In this document: positions 1-3,459 of the stretch, one piece after another
How the letters are laid out: the number at the start of each line of letters is the position of its first letter
Position numbering within the stretch: position 1 is the stretch's first letter
The notes under the pieces: generated by a model
The model's database searches: none
Told to the model about the DNA's origin: nothing
What the model saw: only the letters and a program-made list of their open reading frames with translations
Position numbers and translations under genes: made by a program
Source: an uncultured Flavobacteriales bacterium
GTDB lineage: Bacteria; Bacteroidota; Bacteroidia; Flavobacteriales; Flavobacteriaceae
Direction of reading: 5' to 3'
Assembly (NCBI GenBank): GCA_913009535.1
Contig: CAJVXR010000071.1
Coordinates: forward strand, 1 to 7,594
DNA length: 7,594 nucleotides

Positions 1-72
1 GGTTTAAGGCGCACGCTTGGAAAGCGTGTATACGCCAAAAGTGTATCGAGGGTTCGAATCCCTTCCTCTCTG
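1..72 (+). tRNA. tRNA-Ser (anticodon GGA), 5' end cut off by the window
   Basis: Partial serine tRNA reading UCC/UCU codons. The anticodon stem CACGC (12-16) pairs with GCGTG (24-28) around the loop TTGGAAA, which places the anticodon GGA at 19-21. A long variable arm follows (30-35 pairing with 41-46 around CAAAA), the hallmark of class II tRNAs such as serine. The T loop TTCGAAT is at 53-59 with a 5-bp stem. The acceptor strand CCTCTCT (65-71) ends with discriminator G at 72, as expected for serine. The next bases are CAAA, so CCA is not encoded and must be added after transcription, common in Bacteroidota. The 5' acceptor strand and most of the D arm, roughly 17 nt, lie outside the window. 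Confidence 0.95.
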
Positions 73-92
73 CAAATCTAAAGTTCGTCATT

Positions 93-119
93 ACAACATA
101 CCAAACAGTATGTTGTTTT
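93..119 (+). terminator. Hairpin terminator after the tRNA
   Basis: A perfect 9-bp inverted repeat, ACAACATAC (93-101) and GTATGTTGT (108-116), encloses a 6-nt loop and is followed by a short T stretch (116-119). It lies about 20 nt beyond the tRNA 3' end, where a transcript end is expected. The stem is AT-rich and the T tract short, so termination may be weak. It could instead be a processing or stabilising hairpin. Confidence 0.5.
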
Positions 120-144
120 GTTGTCGCTGGACAAATTATGTTTG
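113..144 (+). promoter_or_regulatory. Candidate Bacteroidota-type promoter of the exbB operon
   Basis: TATGTTTG at 137-144 matches the TAnnTTTG -7 box of the Bacteroidota primary sigma factor. TTG at 113-115 (21-nt spacer) or TTTG at 117-120 (16-nt spacer) could serve as the -33 element. Transcription would start near 150, leaving a leader of about 70 nt before the exbB start at 219. The candidate -33 element overlaps the hairpin after the tRNA. The rest of 145-218 is AT-rich leader in which I see no riboswitch or other structure. Confidence 0.5.
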
Positions 145-218
145 TAGAAAACATTATTTTTATTTGAACTTTTTTATATATATTTAACAACTTATTTAAA
201 CAAATTAACTTACAAATA

Positions 219-1010
219 ATGAAAAGAATTTTATCACTTTTAGTAGTAACGGCTGTTTTCTTATCAAACTTTGGGCTTTATGCACAAGATGAATCAGCTA
301 TGCAAGAGGAAGTAGCTCAAGAAGAAGTAATGCAGGAACAAGTAATGCAGGAAGAAGTAATGGATGAGGAGCCAGCAGAAGCTAATTTTACTCAAGAATT
401 AAAAAATCGTTTTATTGAAGGAGGTCCTGGGTTCATGGGAATTGTACTTGCATGTTTAATCTTTGGATTAGCAATAGCTATTGAAAGAATTATTTATTTA
501 AATCTTGCAACAACTAATACTCAAAAATTAACCGAAGACGTAGAAAGTGCTTTAAAATCTGGTGGAACTGAAGCCGCTAAAGAAGTTTGTAGAAATACTT
601 CTGGTCCAGTAGCATCTATTTTTTATCAGGGACTTGACAGAGCAGACGATGGAGTAGAGAGTGCTGAAAAAGCAGTGGTTGCTTATGGTGGGGTTCAAAT
701 GGGTCAACTTGAAAAAAATGTTTCGTGGATCTCTTTATTTATTGCTCTTGCTCCAATGCTTGGTTTCATGGGAACAGTAATTGGTATGATACAAGCTTTT
801 GATAAGATTCAAGCAGCTGGAGACATGCAGCCATCACTTGTTGCTGGTGGTATTAAAGTAGCACTTTTAACAACTGTATTTGGACTTGTAGTTGCTATTA
901 TTCTTCAAATTTTTTACAATTACATCATTGCAAAAATTGATAGTATTGTAAATGACATGGAAGATGCTTCCATAACTTTGATAGACATTCTTGTAGCTCA
1001 TAAAAAATAA
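219..1010 (+). CDS. exbB: ExbB-type proton channel (MotA/TolQ/ExbB family) with acidic repeat extension
   Basis: Inner-membrane channel subunit that, with ExbD, uses proton-motive force to drive a TonB-type transducer. Residues 1-22 look like a signal peptide (MKRILSL, hydrophobic core, cleavage at YA|Q). Residues 28-52 are acidic pentapeptide repeats that would lie in the periplasm. Three membrane segments follow at about 71-95, 167-192 and 211-237, with a cytoplasmic loop (about 96-166) between the first and second, as in ExbB. Thr186 in GFMGTV and Thr219 in LLTTVFGL fall where E. coli ExbB has its pore threonines T148 and T181. The start at 219 is supported by the signal peptide. It heads a four-gene operon, with 5 nt to the next gene. 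TolQ is the alternative name, but two ExbD-like genes and no Tol-Pal genes favour ExbB. The core is very typical of flavobacterial homologues; the repeat extension is the odd part. Confidence 0.9.
   Translation: MKRILSLLVVTAVFLSNFGLYAQDESAMQEEVAQEEVMQEQVMQEEVMDEEPAEANFTQELKNRFIEGGPGFMGIVLACLIFGLAIAIERIIYLNLATTNTQKLTEDVESALKSGGTEAAKEVCRNTSGPVASIFYQGLDRADDGVESAEKAVVAYGGVQMGQLEKNVSWISLFIALAPMLGFMGTVIGMIQAFDKIQAAGDMQPSLVAGGIKVALLTTVFGLVVAIILQIFYNYIIAKIDSIVNDMEDASITLIDILVAHKK
300..374 (+). repeat. 15-bp tandem repeat inside exbB (five imperfect copies)
   Basis: Five consecutive 15-bp units encode MQEEV, AQEEV, MQEQV, MQEEV and MDEEP (residues 28-52). Copies 1, 3 and 4 are closest, with the pattern ATGCA(A/G)GA(G/A)(G/C)AAGTA; copy 2 begins GCT and copy 5 is degenerate. 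The unit length is a multiple of three, so gain or loss of a copy would keep the reading frame. It encodes the acidic Met/Gln/Glu/Val linker between the signal peptide and the first membrane segment. Confidence 0.85.
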
Positions 1011-1015
1011 TCTAT

Positions 1016-1465
1016 ATGAATATTCAAAAAATAACAACGCTTGTATGTGCAAGTATAGGATTACTTGGTGTTTTATTCTTACTTTTTATAATTGGTAAAG
1101 GAGACGATGCAATTGAGATGAGTGCATTGCAAGGGGATTATGGATTTGTTTCCTACATTATTTATTTAGCTCAATTTACATTGGCAATAACTATTTTAAT
1201 AACTCTTGGGTTTTCCGGTAAAAACTTAGCCTCTGATAAAAATAAATTAAAAAGCTCACTAATGTCTCTTGGAGCTTTTTTGTTTGTGATTTTAATTGCT
1301 TTTCTTTTTTCTTCTGGAGTTGAAACTCCTATGAAAGACGATGCGGTTTTATCAGCTAGTGGTTCAAGATGGGTAGAAACAGGTATTAGAACTTTTTATT
1401 TTTTAACTGTAATTGCTCTAGGTGCTATGGCTTTTAATTCTATAAAAAACTTAATTAAAAAATAG
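1016..1465 (+). CDS. Unrecognised four-helix membrane protein in the exbB-exbD operon
   Basis: Small integral membrane protein of 149 residues that I cannot assign to a named family. Hydrophobic segments lie at about 6-27, 43-66, 80-100 and 124-146. They are separated by an acidic loop (GKGDDAIE, 27-34), a lysine-rich loop (69-79, KNLASDKNKLK) and a loop with DD at 108-109; the C-terminus is basic (KNLIKK). The basic second loop and basic tail suggest, by the positive-inside rule, that both termini and loop 2 are cytoplasmic and the acidic loops periplasmic. It begins 5 nt after exbB, and its TAG stop directly abuts the ATG of the following exbD. This implies co-translation and roughly matched amounts. 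From memory, flavobacterial exbB operons often carry a hypothetical gene here. A role as accessory subunit or assembly factor of the proton channel is inferred from context only. Confidence 0.85.
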   Translation: MNIQKITTLVCASIGLLGVLFLLFIIGKGDDAIEMSALQGDYGFVSYIIYLAQFTLAITILITLGFSGKNLASDKNKLKSSLMSLGAFLFVILIAFLFSSGVETPMKDDAVLSASGSRWVETGIRTFYFLTVIALGAMAFNSIKNLIKK

Positions 1466-2086
1466 ATGGCTAGAAAATCACCTGAAGTTAATGCAGGCTC
1501 TATGGCCGATATTGCCTTTCTATTACTGATATTCTTTTTAGTAACCACTACCATAGAAACGGATTCAGGTATTAATAGAAAACTTCCTCCGATGGAAGAT
1601 GTAATCGATCCACCGATCATTAAAGAAAGAAATATTTTTACTGTTGTAGTAAATAAAAATAACGATATTCTAGTTGAAGAAAAGCCAATGGAACTTCGTG
1701 ATATTAGATCAGCAGCAGTTAAGTTTCTAGATAATGGGGGAGGAGTTGGAGAAGAAGCATGTGATTATTGTAAGGGAGAAAGAGACAAGTCCTCCTCTGA
1801 TAATCCAGAAAAAGCAATCATTTCACTTAAAAACGATAGAGAAACAGACTATAAGGTATACATTTCGGTACAAAACGAACTAGTTGCAGCCTACAACGTG
1901 CTTAGAGATAGAGAGTTTATTTCTCTATATCCAAATGAAAGAATGACATTTGTAGAAGCCAATAAATTTTATTCTGACCCCAGAACAAGTCCGAAACTTA
2001 AAGCTAAGTTGAAACCAAAACTAGATGTTTTAAAAAGAATGTATCCTCAAAAATTATCTGAGGCTGAACCTAGTAAACTAAAATAA
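1466..2086 (+). CDS. exbD: ExbD/TolR-family protein, first copy, with CxxC motif
   Basis: Stator-type partner of ExbB, with a single membrane helix (about 13-31) and a periplasmic domain. The helix carries the family signature MADIAFLLLIFFLVTT; Asp15 matches the proton-carrying Asp25 of E. coli ExbD. At 206 residues it is longer than the roughly 140 of E. coli ExbD. The extra length includes a segment with CDYCKG (Cys99 and Cys102) and a lysine-rich C-terminal tail (about 168-206, with KLKAKLKPK). The stretch after the CxxC (SLKNDRETDYKVYISVQNEL) resembles the usual ExbD C-terminal fold that contacts TonB and peptidoglycan. Its ATG immediately follows the stop of the upstream gene (TAGATG), so translation is probably coupled. 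The CxxC region also occurs in flavobacterial ExbD proteins as I remember them, so it is likely a lineage trait rather than a local oddity. Disulfide or metal binding is possible but unproven. Confidence 0.9.
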   Translation: MARKSPEVNAGSMADIAFLLLIFFLVTTTIETDSGINRKLPPMEDVIDPPIIKERNIFTVVVNKNNDILVEEKPMELRDIRSAAVKFLDNGGGVGEEACDYCKGERDKSSSDNPEKAIISLKNDRETDYKVYISVQNELVAAYNVLRDREFISLYPNERMTFVEANKFYSDPRTSPKLKAKLKPKLDVLKRMYPQKLSEAEPSKLK

Positions 2087-2094
2087 ATAATAAG

Positions 2095-2574
2095 ATGTCT
2101 AAGTTTAAAAAGAAAAAAGACGGAGAACAACCAGCCATAAATACAGCATCTCTTCCTGATATTGTTTTCATGCTTTTATTTTTCTTTATGGTTGCAACTG
2201 TTATGCGTGACAATACATTAATGGTTACCAATACTCTACCAGCTGCAGATCAAGTACAGAAATTAGATAAAAAAGATAGGGTTATCTATATCTATGCTGG
2301 AAAGCCAAGCGAGAGGTATGTTAAAAAATATGGAGACCAACCAAAAATTCAACTTAATGACAAGTTTTCTGTAGTTTCAGATGTAGGAGCTTACATTCTT
2401 GCTGAAAGAGCTACCAAACGTGAGGAACTTCAAAACGTACTTACTACTTCTTTAAAGGTTGACGGAGAAACTAATATGGGTCTTATTTCTGATATTAAAC
2501 AAGAACTTAGAAAGGTAAATGCATTAAAAATTAATTATACAACCAGAATAGGGGATTATACTCAAAACAAATAA
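2095..2574 (+). CDS. exbD: ExbD/TolR-family protein, second copy
   Basis: Second ExbD-like subunit of 159 residues, clearly divergent from the first. A very basic cytoplasmic N-terminus (KFKKKK, 3-8) precedes one membrane helix at about 20-38. The signature LPDIVFMLLFFFMVAT carries Asp22, the expected proton-carrying aspartate. The periplasmic part includes VIYIYAGKPSERY, and a C-terminal stretch (VDGETNMGLISDIKQELRKVNALKINYTTR) that fits the ExbD beta-alpha-beta end. No cysteine pair is present. The gene starts 8 nt after the first exbD, with AATAATAAG before the ATG, and ends just before a terminator, so it is the last gene of the operon. Two ExbD genes behind one ExbB are common in Bacteroidota. 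Whether they form one mixed dimer or two alternative complexes cannot be told from sequence. Confidence 0.9.
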   Translation: MSKFKKKKDGEQPAINTASLPDIVFMLLFFFMVATVMRDNTLMVTNTLPAADQVQKLDKKDRVIYIYAGKPSERYVKKYGDQPKIQLNDKFSVVSDVGAYILAERATKREELQNVLTTSLKVDGETNMGLISDIKQELRKVNALKINYTTRIGDYTQNK

Positions 2575-2601
2575 TCACTGGTTTTTAAATTATAATATTC
2601 G

Positions 2602-2627
2602 AGCATCCTTTTAGGGTGCTTTTTTTA
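2602..2627 (+). terminator. Rho-independent terminator of the exbB-exbD operon
   Basis: AGCATCC (2602-2608) pairs with GGGTGCT (2614-2620), a 7-bp stem with one T-G wobble and a 5-nt loop TTTTA. It is followed by a T tract at 2620-2626. It lies 27 nt after the second exbD stop and separates the operon from the next gene. Confidence 0.85.
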
Positions 2628-2638
2628 TTTTATTAAAT

Positions 2639-2646
2639 TAACTTTG
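2639..2646 (+). promoter_or_regulatory. TAnnTTTG box 4 nt before the barrel-protein start
   Basis: TAACTTTG matches the Bacteroidota -7 consensus exactly and sits just after the operon terminator, where a new promoter would be expected. No clear TTG lies at -33; that position falls inside the terminator. Transcription starting 4-7 nt beyond the box would begin at or next to the ATG at 2651, giving a leaderless or nearly leaderless mRNA. The match could be chance in such AT-rich DNA. Confidence 0.4.
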
Positions 2647-2650
2647 TTGT

Positions 2651-3331
2651 ATGTTGAAATTTGGAAATTTTTTCTTTTTCTTTTTATTTTCAATCAGTTG
2701 CTTTTCTCAACTTGACTCAATTGATGACAAGTACAGAGAAGATCAGTTTTATTTTGGAGTTTTCTATAATTCCCTTTTAAACAGTCCAAATGATTTTAAT
2801 CAAAATAAGTTCTCTAGTTCCGTTAATTTAGGTTTTATTCGTGATTTTCCATTAAATAAGGACAGAAATTTTGGATTGGGCTTGGGTTTGGGACTTTCCA
2901 CCGGGAGCTTTCACAATAATTTAAAACTATCTAGTTTAAACAATCAGTTTGATGCCAATATTATTACTGATCCACAATCCTTCACAAAAAATAAATGGAC
3001 TTTAAACGAACTAGAATTCCCTTTTGAGATTAGATGGAGAACCTCAACAGCAGAAAATTATAAATTTTGGAGAATATATTTTGGAATAAAAACAAGTTAT
3101 GTTTTTAGTAGTAAGCATGTTTTTGAATCAAGTTCCGGAAAAGAAATTACAAGAGACTTGCCTTTCAATAAGCTTCAAACAGGTTTTACTCTAAATGCAG
3201 GTAACAACACATGGAATTTAGGCCTTTATTTGGGCCTTCAGCCTTTATTTAAAGAAGAATTCACTGACAAGCATCTCGCAATAGCTGATATTAAGCAATT
3301 TAAGGTTGGATTGATTTTTTATATTTTCTAA
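2651..3331 (+). CDS. Small outer-membrane beta-barrel protein (porin-like/PorT-like family)
   Basis: Predicted secreted protein of 226 residues. Residues 1-19 form a signal peptide with a phenylalanine-rich core (FFFFFLF) and likely cleavage at FS|Q. The mature part is rich in alternating aromatic/polar strands: DQFYFGVFYNSL (31-42), SSVNLGFIRDFPL (56-68), NFGLGLGLGLSTGSF (73-87), LEFPFEIRWR (121-130), FWRIYFGIKTSYVF (139-152), WNLGLYLGL (188-196) and VGLIFYIF (219-226). It ends in Phe, the usual BAM-complex signal of outer-membrane barrels. About eight strands can be counted, matching the small OMP beta-brl/PorT-like proteins of flavobacteria. Met1 is the only methionine, so the ATG at 2651 is the only ATG start available. 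It follows the exbB-exbD operon, with the terminator between them. A lipoprotein reading (Cys17) is unlikely because the residues before it do not make a good lipobox. The specific function is unknown. Confidence 0.82.
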   Translation: MLKFGNFFFFFLFSISCFSQLDSIDDKYREDQFYFGVFYNSLLNSPNDFNQNKFSSSVNLGFIRDFPLNKDRNFGLGLGLGLSTGSFHNNLKLSSLNNQFDANIITDPQSFTKNKWTLNELEFPFEIRWRTSTAENYKFWRIYFGIKTSYVFSSKHVFESSSGKEITRDLPFNKLQTGFTLNAGNNTWNLGLYLGLQPLFKEEFTDKHLAIADIKQFKVGLIFYIF

Positions 3332-3459
3332 ATAAACAGCCTTTTATATTATTAAATCACGTATATATCACCAAAAAACTGATAGTTTTACAATTTTATT
3401 TATATTTACAAGGTTATAGAGTTTTGATAACAACTAACAAAAACTAAAATAATATTATT
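3332..3459 (+). promoter_or_regulatory. Leader/promoter region of the TonB-dependent receptor gene, weakly defined
   Basis: This AT-rich gap has no exact TAnnTTTG box. The nearest match is TATATTTA at 3401-3408, which would put transcription start near 3413 and leave a leader of about 45 nt. No TTG lies at the expected -33 distance. The leader contains TAACAACT (3428-3435), also found at 185-192 before exbB at a similar distance from the start. No convincing terminator for the upstream barrel-protein gene is visible. Confidence 0.3.

Noticed and set aside
1..218. Integration site or island boundary at the tRNA-Ser gene
   Set aside because: tRNA genes often host islands, but no integrase, repeat of the tRNA 3' end or change in gene style is visible downstream; the genes are ordinary chromosomal ones.
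867..1052. Minus-strand open frame of 61 codons
   Set aside because: It is antisense to the third helix and C-terminus of exbB and the start of the next gene, with a low-complexity product and no recognisable domain.
1396..1620. Minus-strand open frame of 74 codons
   Set aside because: It lies opposite the four-helix gene end and the membrane helix of exbD; hydrophobic coding sequence often leaves open antisense frames.
2665..2692. T-rich tract (runs of 4-6 T) as a phase-variation switch in the barrel-protein signal peptide
   Set aside because: No homopolymer exceeds six bases and the tract simply encodes FFFFFLF; phase-variable tracts are normally longer.
2651..2710. Lipoprotein signal in the small barrel protein (Cys17)
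   Set aside because: The residues before the cysteine (FSIS) do not fit a lipobox well, and a normal cleavage at FS|Q plus a C-terminal barrel signal explains the sequence.
3374..3390. Hairpin AAAACT/AGTTTT (3375-3380 and 3384-3389) as terminator of the barrel gene
   Set aside because: The stem is only 6 bp, almost all A-T with a 3-nt loop, and no real T tract follows beyond the stem, so it is not distinguishable from chance.
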